Part shown: piece after piece, positions 6,815 to 15,116 of the stretch
Numbering within the stretch: position 1 is the first letter of the stretch
How the letters are laid out: each line of letters begins with the position of its first letter
Assembly: GCA_016784625.1 (NCBI GenBank)
Contig: JADHUF010000015.1
Coordinates: forward strand, 1-18,817
DNA length: 18,817 nucleotides
Reading direction: 5' to 3'
DNA from: Candidatus Nitrosopumilus sp.
GTDB lineage: Archaea; Thermoproteota; Nitrososphaeria; Nitrososphaerales; Nitrosopumilaceae
Position numbers and translations under genes: made by a program
Notes under the pieces: generated by a model
What the model was told of the DNA's origin: nothing
What the model saw: the letters and a program-made list of their open reading frames with translations, nothing else
The model's database searches: none

Positions 6815-6823
6815 AAATTTAAG
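6815..6823 (-). promoter_or_regulatory. TATA box of the zinc-ribbon gene
   Basis: CTTAAATTT on the minus strand, centred 25 bp upstream of the ATG at 6794, the spacing expected for a leaderless archaeal mRNA. Confidence 0.5.
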
Positions 6824-6842
6824 ATTTGTATATTCTAAATAG

Positions 6843-6916
6843 CGGGTCTAGAGGGATTCGGACCCTCGACAACCGGATTAAGAGTCCGGTGCGCTACCTG
6901 GCTGCGCCATAGACCC
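6843..6916 (-). tRNA. tRNA-Lys(CUU)
   Basis: A 74-nt cloverleaf on the minus strand. The acceptor is GGGTCTA paired with TAGACCC, discriminator G. The D arm is GCGC/GCGC. The anticodon stem CCGGA/TCCGG encloses CTCTTAA, giving anticodon CTT (lysine, codon AAG). The T arm is GAGGG/CCCTC with loop TCCGAAT, so position 55 is C where U (pseudouridine) is nearly universal. There is no intron and no encoded CCA. Confidence 0.95.
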
Positions 6917-6976
6917 ACTAAAATAGCTAAAGCCTAGAGTTGTTATTAATCTTAAGATTGTAAAATAAAGGAAAAT

Positions 6977-7579
6977 TTAGTTTTGTGCTTTTGCTTCAAC
7001 TTCATTATACTTTTCAAGAATTGCTGTAAGTACAGTTGAAACTGGAACATCATTCATCTTTTTCTTTTCGGCAAGAATTTTTTGGTATGCATCTAGTGTG
7101 ATGTATACAGGAATTGAACCATTTCCTTCAAGCAAACCTCTAACGTTGTAAAGAGCTGTTTCCATACCTCTCTCAGCAGATTTTGCAAATTTTGCTTTAT
7201 CTAAGATTGCTCCTAGTGGACCAAATGGCATATCATAATCTACTGACATAGTTACTCTAGTGAGATTATCACCTAATGCTTTGAATTCATTAGTAATTTG
7301 CCATTTCTTAAAAGGACCTTCAATTTGTTTTGCAGAGATCTTTTCATTTTTGATAAATTCAGTTGTCTCACAATCCCATTCTAGACGTTTGCCGCTAAAG
7401 TCACCAATAATTCTAAATGTTGTACCTACACCCATACCTTCTTTGATATCCATAGGAATGACAGTCATTCCTACTGTGTCAGTTTTGATTTGATCAGAAA
7501 CGTGTTCTGGTCTTGCAAAATAGGTAAAAACATTATCCACTGGTGTTTTGACATCTATTGATTTTGTAACAAAAGTCAC
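6977..7579 (-). CDS. SRPBCC (START-like) protein with RHH-like C-terminal extension
   Basis: A 200-aa protein. Residues 1 to about 150 fit the SRPBCC/polyketide-cyclase fold: an N-terminal KSIDVKTPVDNVFTYFARPEHV segment, alternating strands (TTFRIIGDFSGKRLEWDCETTEF, ISAKQIEGPFKKWQI, NLTRVTMSVDYDMP), and a long C-terminal helix with LDKAKFAKSAERGMETAL. This fold makes a hydrophobic cavity for lipids or other small ligands. Residues 156-192 (PVYITLDAYQKILAEKK, then STVLTAILEKYNE) resemble a ribbon-helix-helix unit: one strand and two helices. The start is GTG at 7579, chosen for the conserved first strand and a TATA-like box about 27 bp upstream. A GAGGAT sequence also lies 8 bp before the GTG. 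Ligand and role are unknown. Confidence 0.75.
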   Translation of the reverse strand: MTFVTKSIDVKTPVDNVFTYFARPEHVSDQIKTDTVGMTVIPMDIKEGMGVGTTFRIIGDFSGKRLEWDCETTEFIKNEKISAKQIEGPFKKWQITNEFKALGDNLTRVTMSVDYDMPFGPLGAILDKAKFAKSAERGMETALYNVRGLLEGNGSIPVYITLDAYQKILAEKKKMNDVPVSTVLTAILEKYNEVEAKAQN

Positions 7580-7603
7580 AATTCAGATCCTCGTCGATTA
7601 GGA

Positions 7604-7609
7604 TTTAAA
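7604..7609 (-). promoter_or_regulatory. TATA box of the SRPBCC gene
   Basis: A TTTAAA core within CCTTTAAATCC on the minus strand, centred about 27 bp upstream of the GTG start at 7579. Confidence 0.45.
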
Positions 7610-7674
7610 GGTTTTGAAGATTTTCGTAAAGAAATTGATTTACAATATATTCATCAATTTTCATGATAATCTAA

Positions 7675-8196
7675 ATGACCAAAAAGCGATCAGCAGGTTT
7701 GATCCTAATTTTGCTATTTTCATCTATTGTAGTATTTGATGCTAGTGCTCATTCAATGTTTAATTCCTCTGAGAAGTTTGAAGCAGGGTATAGAGTACAG
7801 GTAGCCACATTACCTGAGTTTCCCGAAATTGACAAACCATCTCAATTTTTGGTAAAAGTAAGTGAAGGGTCAGATTATGAAGAAGTTGACAGATTTACTA
7901 TGGGAATTAGAGTTTTCTATAACGATCAACAAATAGATGCAATACCTCCAACACCCATAGAAGGAAATCATTGGGACATTGATTATGTATGGAGAAATTC
8001 AGGAAATCATATCGTAAAGATTGACTTGTATGATATTGGAGAAAATCAAGGAGTTACAACTTATACATTTAACATGGGAACACAAAACCCATTTGGATAT
8101 ATTTTCTTCATTTCAATAATTATAGGTGCTTGTTGTCTTGCAGTAGTTGTCATATACATTTACTTGCCAAAAAAACTCAAAAAATTTAAACTCTAG
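7675..8196 (+). CDS. Secreted, C-terminally anchored protein next to oxidase operon
   Basis: A 173-aa protein. It has a signal peptide (about residues 1-25, basic start then LILILLFSSIVVF, with an Ala-Ser-Ala site), a beta-rich extracellular domain (about 26-140), a membrane helix (about 144-166), and a Lys-rich cytoplasmic tail (KKLKKFKL). The ectodomain pattern (PSQFLVKVSEG... NHWDIDYVWRNSGNHIVKIDLYD) suggests an immunoglobulin-like fold of the YtkA/FixH or CopC sort, but this is a weak match by eye. The gene converges on the heme A synthase gene and overlaps its end by 11 bp. The position beside an oxidase operon makes a role in copper delivery or oxidase assembly worth testing (inference). 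A TATA-like AATATATTC lies near 7643-7651. Confidence 0.7.
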   Translation: MTKKRSAGLILILLFSSIVVFDASAHSMFNSSEKFEAGYRVQVATLPEFPEIDKPSQFLVKVSEGSDYEEVDRFTMGIRVFYNDQQIDAIPPTPIEGNHWDIDYVWRNSGNHIVKIDLYDIGENQGVTTYTFNMGTQNPFGYIFFISIIIGACCLAVVVIYIYLPKKLKKFKL

Positions 8197-8629
8197 ATTC
8201 TAAAGATACTCTAGAAATTCTAAATGCAAACAAGGTAGTTAATAACACCATTGCAAATAACAATATTCCAATTCCTAAATGAACTGCGACTAAAACTGCA
8301 TGTAGTTTAAGATCAATTACCAAAGCACCAAGTGTGATTTGAGTTATAACAAATATAGTTGCAAGTGAGCTTGTCACTTTGATCTTCAAGTCAGCATTCT
8401 TGTTAATTAGACTTGCAACCATAGTTGCAATTACTAACGCTCCAGTAGTAGCAGCAATTAATCTATGAGTCCATTCAATAAGATATTCCTCAGATGGCAT
8501 GACCCCACTAGGGCATAATGGCCACTCAGGACAAGTCAAACCAAGTCCAGCAGCCGAGACATATCCTCCAATAAACATTAGAGAATACAAAACAATCAAT
8601 GTTACTAATGCAAGATATTGAATTGCCAA
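8186..8629 (-). CDS. ctaA: Half-size heme A synthase (CtaA/Cox15 family)
   Basis: Heme A synthase oxidises the C8 methyl of heme O to give heme A, the cofactor of aa3-type oxidases. This 147-aa protein has four hydrophobic helices, half the usual eight. A half-size, four-helix form is also known from Aeropyrum. Visible landmarks: GGYVSAAGLGLTCPEWPLCPSG (C33, C39, the conserved cysteine pair), EWTHRL with E52 and H55, and a second-half histidine H117 in AVLVAVHLGIG. With one set of ligands per chain it probably works as a dimer (inference). It starts with TTG at 8629, 2 bp after the cupredoxin stop, and no ATG is available without losing helix 1. It is last in the oxidase operon, which fits its role. 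Confidence 0.87.
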   Translation of the reverse strand: MAIQYLALVTLIVLYSLMFIGGYVSAAGLGLTCPEWPLCPSGVMPSEEYLIEWTHRLIAATTGALVIATMVASLINKNADLKIKVTSSLATIFVITQITLGALVIDLKLHAVLVAVHLGIGILLFAMVLLTTLFAFRISRVSLESRV

Positions 8630-8631
8630 AA

Positions 8632-9615
8632 TTATTCTATGATAAAGCTACCTTGCATGCCTTGTAATGCATGTCCTGGAACAGTACAGATGTAGTAGTA
8701 AGTTCCTGGTGCGCCAGCAGTGAAAGTAGTACTTCCGCCCTCACCGGGCTTTAGAGGATTTGTAGCAGCTGCAATTGCAGAATCCATTACTACACTGTTA
8801 AAGTCTTCAGGGTTTGTAACAACTCCAAATGAATGAAATGATTTACCCACGTTATTAGCAGTAATAGTTACCTCATCACCAGAGTTTACACGAATTTCTG
8901 GATTGTGACCATCCTCACCTGGTAATGCATTAAATGCCAAAGTCCTAAAGTCATCAGATTCTACAAAGTCTAAAGTAAAGTCATGAGATACACCTGTTGG
9001 GGCTGCAGCTACTGAAGAACCACCACCTTGTGCTGGACCTACAATGATTTCTCCAACCATTCCTTGTTCTCTATGTCCTGGAACCGTACAAATGTAAAAG
9101 TAAGTTCCTTCTTTACCTGCAACAAATTCTGAAGTTCCGTCTTCTCCTGGTTTTAGTGGATTTGATGCAGATGCAATATCACTACCAGGAACTATTCCAC
9201 CAAAGCCTTCAGCATCTTTTGTAACACCAAAGGAATGAAATGATTTTCCATCATTAACTACGTTAAACATTACTTTATCTCCAACACTCATGTTAATTGT
9301 TGGATTGTTATCTGGTTCTCCAGGTAATGCATTAAATGCCAAAGTCCTAAAGTCATCAGATTCAATAAATGTAAGATCTGTTGTAATGGTCTTTCCTGTT
9401 GCTGCTGCTGGAGCTGCATGATCTGCTTCTCCTGCCATCATTGCTACAACTGGAGCAGGTTGTGAAATCCAATAGTCCCACATTCCAAAGAATATTGCGC
9501 CACCAACAATACAAATTCCTAGCATTATAGCTAACATTTTTCCAGTTCTAGCTGAAGTTGTTCGATATACTTGGTGTGCTGATTCGTTTGCTGGGTGTTC
9601 TGTTTCGTTACTCAT
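8632..9615 (-). CDS. Membrane-anchored tandem cupredoxin (two type-1 copper domains)
   Basis: A 327-aa protein with an N-terminal cytoplasmic tail, one membrane helix (about 26-46), an Ala/Pro-rich linker, then two plastocyanin-like domains (about 78-192 and 210-327) joined by a short Gly/Ser/Ala linker. Each domain keeps a full type-1 copper ligand set: H127, C176, H181, M186 in domain 1, and H261, C310, H315, M320 in domain 2 (contexts FHSFGV and ICTVPGH...QGM). Location between COX1 and heme A synthase suggests it passes electrons to the CuA site of the oxidase, replacing cytochrome c (inference). A GGAG-type ribosome site overlapping the COX1 stop (TTAGGAG, 7 bp before ATG) gives tight coupling. 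The two domains share a 41-bp perfect DNA repeat, a sign of recent duplication or gene conversion. Confidence 0.93.
   Translation of the reverse strand: MSNETEHPANESAHQVYRTTSARTGKMLAIMLGICIVGGAIFFGMWDYWISQPAPVVAMMAGEADHAAPAAATGKTITTDLTFIESDDFRTLAFNALPGEPDNNPTINMSVGDKVMFNVVNDGKSFHSFGVTKDAEGFGGIVPGSDIASASNPLKPGEDGTSEFVAGKEGTYFYICTVPGHREQGMVGEIIVGPAQGGGSSVAAAPTGVSHDFTLDFVESDDFRTLAFNALPGEDGHNPEIRVNSGDEVTITANNVGKSFHSFGVVTNPEDFNSVVMDSAIAAATNPLKPGEGGSTTFTAGAPGTYYYICTVPGHALQGMQGSFIIE
8921..8961. repeat. 41-bp perfect direct repeat, copy in cupredoxin domain 2
   Basis: Identical to 9323-9363 over 41 bp, including all wobble positions. It encodes the SDDFRTLAFNALPG segment of the second cupredoxin domain. 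Bases on either side diverge. Confidence 0.95.
9323..9363. repeat. 41-bp perfect direct repeat, copy in cupredoxin domain 1
   Basis: Identical to 8921-8961. It encodes the same SDDFRTLAFNALPG segment in the first cupredoxin domain, 402 bp away from the other copy. Confidence 0.95.
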
Positions 9616-9624
9616 TTTATTCTC

Positions 9625-11151
<1,527 letters not shown>

Positions 11152-11159
11152 CAGTTAAT

Positions 11160-11165
11160 CTCCTC
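11160..11165 (-). promoter_or_regulatory. Strong Shine-Dalgarno site of COX1
   Basis: GAGGAG on the minus strand with an 8-bp spacer to the ATG at 11151. It stands out because many other genes in the window have leaderless-type starts. Here an internal operon gene relies on a canonical ribosome site. Confidence 0.75.
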
Positions 11166-11200
11166 GCTTAAAACAATCGAAAGTTGGGATAATAATGTTA

Positions 11201-11632
11201 TCAAGCTGATGGTTCCTCCACATACAATGTTCCGCGCATATTATAATGAATCAATCCACAATATTCTCTGCATTGAATATCATGAACACCTGGTGCATCT
11301 GGAGCAAACCATACGGTATTAACTCGACCTGGAACTGCATCCAATAAAACAACATAATCATGAATGTTAAAAGAATGAATGACATCTTTTGACATTATCT
11401 CAAATTTGTATGCCTTGCCAACTTCAACATGTAGCTCACCAATTTCTTTTGTTCCATCTTCATGCTCAAAAGTCCAGAACCATTGTTGCCCAGTTACTTT
11501 GATTACTTCAGCATCTGCAGGAATATGTTCCACAAGTCTTTCTGCTTCCCATGCTTCTGCTCCAACCCATGCCATTAATGCAATTACAATTGCAACGTAA
11601 ATCCATTCGGGCCAGTTAGAATGTCCACTCAT
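11201..11632 (-). CDS. coxB: Oxidase subunit II, second helix plus CuA domain
   Basis: Carries the binuclear CuA centre that receives electrons for subunit I. The 143-aa protein has one membrane helix (about residues 9-27) and an extracellular cupredoxin-fold domain. The signature GQQWFWTFEHEDG (48-60) is followed by the complete CuA ligand set: H86 (IHSFNIH), then C121-x-E123-x-C125-x3-H129-x2-M132 (QCREYCGLIHYNM). Compared with ordinary subunit II it lacks the first membrane helix, which is encoded by the gene immediately upstream, only 2 bp away. The helix here, starting after NWPEWIYV, corresponds to the normal second helix. It probably assembles with the 86-aa product and subunit I. Confidence 0.95.
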   Translation of the reverse strand: MSGHSNWPEWIYVAIVIALMAWVGAEAWEAERLVEHIPADAEVIKVTGQQWFWTFEHEDGTKEIGELHVEVGKAYKFEIMSKDVIHSFNIHDYVVLLDAVPGRVNTVWFAPDAPGVHDIQCREYCGLIHYNMRGTLYVEEPSA

Positions 11633-11634
11633 TT

Positions 11635-11895
11635 CTACCAGTCAGTTCCCTCATATGCAGTTGGTTTTGCTTTTGGGTGTGATTCTCTAAATCTCCAAAC
11701 TAGCCAAATCATTGTTCCTGCTACTACTGCACCAACTGTAAATGCAACAGTCATCATTCTAAAGAATAAATTCCAAATAACTACTCTACGATCAAGATAT
11801 TCTCCAGGTTCATCACCTGCAGCAAATGCTAAGTCCACAACTGGGACTATTACTAAAACTGCCAATACCAAGAATAATCCTACAATACTCTTCAT
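11635..11895 (-). CDS. Oxidase subunit II, separate N-terminal helix segment
   Basis: An 86-aa protein with a signal-peptide-like N-terminus (about residues 1-25, ending AFAAG), a short exposed stretch (EPGEYLDRRVV), a membrane helix (about 44-66), and a tail WRFRESHPKAKPTAYEGTDW. The helix followed by W-R-F-R resembles helix 1 of subunit II (typically ending Y-R-x-R-R), and the tail resembles the loop that normally leads into helix 2. The next gene begins precisely with that second helix, 2 bp after this gene's stop. I therefore read it as the detached N-terminal part of COX2. It is the first gene of the oxidase operon, with a TATA box about 35 bp upstream, so the leader is about 10 nt. A fast-evolving accessory subunit is the alternative. 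Confidence 0.82.
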   Translation of the reverse strand: MKSIVGLFLVLAVLVIVPVVDLAFAAGDEPGEYLDRRVVIWNLFFRMMTVAFTVGAVVAGTMIWLVWRFRESHPKAKPTAYEGTDW

Positions 11896-11925
11896 TAGCG
11901 ATTGACTGACGAAACCTATAATTTC

Positions 11926-11933
11926 TATTTAAG
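11926..11933 (-). promoter_or_regulatory. TATA box of the terminal oxidase operon
   Basis: CTTAAATA on the minus strand (within CCCTTAAATAG), centred 35 bp upstream of the first ATG at 11895. It predicts a leader of about 10 nt and would drive all five genes down to heme A synthase. Confidence 0.6.
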
Positions 11934-11954
11934 GGTTTTCAAGATTACTAGCTA

Positions 11955-12575
11955 CTAACCTTGATCGAAACGTGATGGATGCATTACGTTAAGTCCTGAA
12001 AGTGAAAATTTTCTATCCTTTTCTCTGAAGATGTTAAGCGAAGCATTTGCAATAATTAATTCAAAGAGATTGACAGGAGATAAATCAACAATGGTTGAAA
12101 GCATTGCCTTGATTGGATCCATATGAGTTACAAGCAACACATTCTCATCAGGATGTTTTTCAATTATGTGATCAACAATTCCTAGAACTCGTTTTTTGAC
12201 ATCGGGAAAAGTTTCTACTCCATTATGAGCAATCTCAAGTTCACCATTATAAAATTTCATAAAGACATTACCATGACTTTGAAAAATCTCATCATATGGC
12301 ATGCCAGTAAATTTTCCCATATCAAGTTCAATTAAACGATCATCAATTGTAACATCAAGTGAGTTATGTTTTCCAACAATTTCTGCAGTATGTTTTGCTC
12401 TTTCTATTGGACTTGAATAAATTGTAGAGATATTCATGTGTTCAAGTAATTCAGCAGTATGTTCAGCTTGTTTTATTCCAATATCAGTTAATGGAACACC
12501 TTCAGTTCTGCCAGCCAAAATTCTTTCGGTGTTATTTTTTGCCTGACCATGTCTAAGGAAAATTATTTGTCCCAA
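11955..12575 (-). CDS. Histidine phosphatase (phosphoglycerate mutase-like)
   Basis: A 206-aa cytoplasmic protein of the histidine phosphatase superfamily. The catalytic motif is FLRHGQA with the phosphorylated His H9. Other active-site residues visible are R59 (SSPIERAKHTA), E83 (LIELDMGKFTG) and H151 (VTHMDPI). THMD in place of the usual TH-G/S is a small variation. The family includes cofactor-dependent phosphoglycerate mutase, alpha-ribazole phosphatase (CobC) and broad phosphatases. The length and motifs fit a phosphatase rather than a true mutase, and CobC is a candidate because ammonia-oxidising archaea make cobalamin (inference). The start is TTG at 12575, since an in-frame stop lies just upstream and the RHG motif must be kept. 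The gene is divergent from the F420 oxidoreductase gene, separated by 50 bp. Confidence 0.88.
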   Translation of the reverse strand: MGQIIFLRHGQAKNNTERILAGRTEGVPLTDIGIKQAEHTAELLEHMNISTIYSSPIERAKHTAEIVGKHNSLDVTIDDRLIELDMGKFTGMPYDEIFQSHGNVFMKFYNGELEIAHNGVETFPDVKKRVLGIVDHIIEKHPDENVLLVTHMDPIKAMLSTIVDLSPVNLFELIIANASLNIFREKDRKFSLSGLNVMHPSRFDQG

Positions 12576-12625
12576 TTTGATCGAATTTCAAATAGAGATA
12601 ATAATAACATTATCAGATAGATATC

Positions 12626-13297
12626 ATGAAAGTAGGAATTATTGGCGGAACTGGTGGAATGGGTAAAGGTTTTGCTTTAAGATGGTCACAAAATCATGAT
12701 GTAATTATTGGCTCAAGAGATGCAGTAAGAGCATCTGAATCAGCAGTAGAATACACTAATCTTGCCAAAGAAGCATTTGGAGAAATCAAGGGAACGATTT
12801 CTGGAAACGATAACGTTTCAGTTGCAAAAGAAAGTGATGTTTTGATTTTATCAATTCCATATGACAATATTGATTCAACATGTTCTGGGATTTTACCTGA
12901 GATCAAAGATAGTTGTGTTGTTATATCTCCAATTGTTCCAATGACAAAAACAGATGTTGGATTTGAATGTGTAGCAATTAAGGAAAACAAACCATTTTCA
13001 TATCAACTAGTATTAAACCACATGAAAGATAAATCAAAACTTGTTTCAGCATTTCATGTAATTTCTGAAAAGAAGTTAATCAATCCAACATTGGAGCTCG
13101 ATTATGACATCTTTGTATGTGGAGATGATGATGCATCAGTTCAAGTGGTAAATGGATTAATTAATGAAATTAAAGGACTAAGACCAATTTACTTGGGTCC
13201 AGTAGAATTATCTTATTTTGCAGAAATGTCTACACCACTTCTTCTAAATGCAATGATAAAAAATAAAATTAAAAATCCAGGTATCAAAATTATCTAA
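12626..13297 (+). CDS. npdG: NADPH-dependent F420 reductase-like protein
   Basis: A 223-aa protein that would transfer hydride between NADP(H) and coenzyme F420. The N-terminal Rossmann fold starts MKVGIIGGTGGMGKGFA (GxGG-type dinucleotide loop), followed by HDVIIGSRD, where S-R-D recognises the NADP 2'-phosphate. Further family features are SDVLILSIPYDNI, VVISPIVPM, VSAFHVIS and a C-terminal GLRPIYLGPVELSYFAEMSTPLLLNAMIKNK helix. Length matches archaeal F420:NADP oxidoreductases (about 220 aa). It is followed within 640 bp by a PPOX-type protein that may use F420, hinting at a small F420 module (inference). A T7 run ends the gene. Confidence 0.85.
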   Translation: MKVGIIGGTGGMGKGFALRWSQNHDVIIGSRDAVRASESAVEYTNLAKEAFGEIKGTISGNDNVSVAKESDVLILSIPYDNIDSTCSGILPEIKDSCVVISPIVPMTKTDVGFECVAIKENKPFSYQLVLNHMKDKSKLVSAFHVISEKKLINPTLELDYDIFVCGDDDASVQVVNGLINEIKGLRPIYLGPVELSYFAEMSTPLLLNAMIKNKIKNPGIKII

Positions 13298-13302
13298 GTT
13301 AG

Positions 13303-13309
13303 TTTTTTT
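13303..13309 (+). terminator. Oligo-T terminator
   Basis: A T7 run 5 bp after the F420 reductase stop. It is only 8 bp before the next ATG, so read-through is possible. Confidence 0.4.
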
Positions 13310-13317
13310 CATTTATT

Positions 13318-13551
13318 ATGAGTCACGAATACTATAGACGCGGTAAAAATTGGTTCACAGCAATTGGTGTGCTTTTTTCTGTAATGGCAGTGATAGTTTT
13401 AATCAGACAATTATTAATCTGGGGACCAGAATTTGTTGAAGATTTTTTGATAAATGGAGAAATAACAAATGAGAAAGTTTCAGCAGCAATGTTAGGCTTT
13501 GGGATTTTTATGATAGCATTAGGATTTAGAAAACATGAACAAAAGAGATGA
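13318..13551 (+). CDS. Small two-helix membrane protein
   Basis: A 77-aa protein of unrecognised family. It has a charged N-terminus (HEYYRRGKNW), helix 1 at about residues 12-34, an acidic loop (PEFVEDFLINGEITNEK), helix 2 at about 54-70, and a basic tail RKHEQKR. Its last 17 bp overlap the start of the PPOX-type gene in a different frame, so translation of the two is probably coupled. This suggests the membrane protein and the split-barrel protein act together (inference). No catalytic motif is visible. Confidence 0.7.
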   Translation: MSHEYYRRGKNWFTAIGVLFSVMAVIVLIRQLLIWGPEFVEDFLINGEITNEKVSAAMLGFGIFMIALGFRKHEQKR

Positions 13552-13936
13552 ATTTCTAAAATCACAAAAAGTATTACGGTTAGCAACAATTGGTAAAAAC
13601 AAAACTCCACATATTGCTCCTGTGTGGTATGTGTATAGTGGAAAGAAGATCTACATAGGAACAAACACTAGAACAAAAAAGGCAAAAAATGCAAAAATAA
13701 ACAAACATGTTGCCTTTTGTGTTGATGTAGGCATCAATTCACCAAGCATTTATGGAGTTATGGGACAAGGAGATGCCAATTTAATTTTAGAAAGCAAAAA
13801 AGTAAAAACAATTGCAAAAAAAATCCTTTTAAAATATTTCAAGACATTAGAAAATAAATCTGCAAAAGAATTACTTGATGATACTGATTGTATTATAGAA
13901 ATTATTCCTAAAAAGTTTTCAGTTTGGAGTTATTAA
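13535..13936 (+). CDS. PPOX-class split-barrel protein (FMN or F420 binding)
   Basis: A 133-aa protein with the pyridoxamine-phosphate-oxidase-like split barrel fold. It shows VLRLATIGKNKTPHIAPVWYVYSGKKIYIGTNTRTKKAKNAKINKHVAFCVD, the strand pattern and Arg/Lys-rich phosphate-contacting turn of small FMN- or F420-binding members. YGVMGQGDANLIL corresponds to the next hairpin. Cofactor choice cannot be told from sequence alone; proximity to the F420 reductase gene favours F420 (inference). The start overlaps the upstream membrane protein gene by 17 bp, and the 3' end overlaps the convergent aminotransferase by 4 bp. Confidence 0.83.
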   Translation: MNKRDEFLKSQKVLRLATIGKNKTPHIAPVWYVYSGKKIYIGTNTRTKKAKNAKINKHVAFCVDVGINSPSIYGVMGQGDANLILESKKVKTIAKKILLKYFKTLENKSAKELLDDTDCIIEIIPKKFSVWSY

Positions 13937-15105
13937 CTAACAAATTCTTCAATTTTGTTCATTGCAGATTCTAATACTTTAAGACTAGGAAGATAAACAA
14001 GTCTAAAATGTCCACTTCCATATTGTGTACCAAATCCAGAACCATGAACTGTAAGTACACCTTTTGTTTCTAAGAGTTTTGTAACAAATTCTTTATCTGT
14101 ACCAAATCTATTGTCTTCAATCTTTGGAAATGCATAAAATGCACCTTTTGGATTCGAACAAGAGATACCAGGCATTTCATTGAGACGTTTTACAACCAAG
14201 TCTCTATGTTTTTTGATTTCAGAAACAAAGTCATTAATGTAATTTTGAGGACCTCGAAGAGATTCTAGTGCTGCATGTTGTACTGGAAGACTAGTTGCAA
14301 TCCTAACTCTTGCTAATTTTGGTAGATTTTCTCGTAGTTCCTCAAGTTGTGGTGATTGATTAAATGCAATGTAACCAATTCTCCAACCAGACATGAGATG
14401 AACTTTTGAGAATCCATTTAGAACAATTACAGGTGAATCTCCTGCAACTTTACCAATTCCTACAAATTTTTCGTCAAAAATTATTTGATCATAAATTTCA
14501 TCACAAATTATGTAGAGATTATGTTGATTTGCAATATCTACTAATTCTTTTAGTGAATTTTCATTAAATACAGCACCTGTAGGATTGTTTGGGCTAATCA
14601 AACAAATTGCAACAGTCTTTGATGTAATCTTAGATTTAATATCATCAATGTCAGGTCTAGAATTATTCAAATCTACTGCAAATTCTACAGGAGTTCCACC
14701 ATGCAATCTCACATATGATGCATATGGAGGATAGTATGGTCCAGGTAAAAGTACTTCATCACCTTCTTCCACAATTGAAGAAATTACCATATCAAGTCCT
14801 TCAGAGACACCATTAGTAACCAAAATTTCATCAGCCCCAATTGAGAGTCCTTTTGCATTTTCTTTTTTAGCAATCTCTTCTCGTAATTCTAAGAGACCTT
14901 CAGATGTAGAGTAATAATTTTCTCCTTTGTTAATTGCATCAATTAGAGCTTGTTTGACATTATCTGGAGGTTGAAAACCAAATTGTACAGGATCACCAAT
15001 GTTAAGATAATCAACTTGCATTCCCTTTTGTTCTACTTTTCTTGCAGCTAGAACGATATCTCTAATGGCATATTCAACACCGACTACTTTTTTCGATACT
15101 TTCAA
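13933..15105 (-). CDS. Class I PLP aminotransferase (AspC/AlaA-like)
   Basis: A 390-aa fold-type I aminotransferase. Motifs: YLNIGDPVQFGFQPPDN near the N-terminus, NYYSTSEGLLELREEIA, LISPNNPTGAVF (substrate and PLP contact), IICDEIYDQI with the pyridine-binding Asp, and NGFSKVHLMSGWRIGY with the PLP-linking lysine (K234 in this numbering) in SK-x5-GWRxG. C-terminal HFRLVYLP carries the substrate carboxylate Arg. Alanine, aspartate or a broad-specificity activity are all possible. A longer frame opens at 15162 but would run into tRNA-Arg. I start at TTG 15105, which begins the conserved KVSKKVVGVEYAIRD segment and has a TATA-like TTTTAACA about 29 bp upstream. Confidence 0.88.
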   Translation of the reverse strand: MKVSKKVVGVEYAIRDIVLAARKVEQKGMQVDYLNIGDPVQFGFQPPDNVKQALIDAINKGENYYSTSEGLLELREEIAKKENAKGLSIGADEILVTNGVSEGLDMVISSIVEEGDEVLLPGPYYPPYASYVRLHGGTPVEFAVDLNNSRPDIDDIKSKITSKTVAICLISPNNPTGAVFNENSLKELVDIANQHNLYIICDEIYDQIIFDEKFVGIGKVAGDSPVIVLNGFSKVHLMSGWRIGYIAFNQSPQLEELRENLPKLARVRIATSLPVQHAALESLRGPQNYINDFVSEIKKHRDLVVKRLNEMPGISCSNPKGAFYAFPKIEDNRFGTDKEFVTKLLETKGVLTVHGSGFGTQYGSGHFRLVYLPSLKVLESAMNKIEEFVS

Positions 15106-15116
15106 AGTATCTAGAC

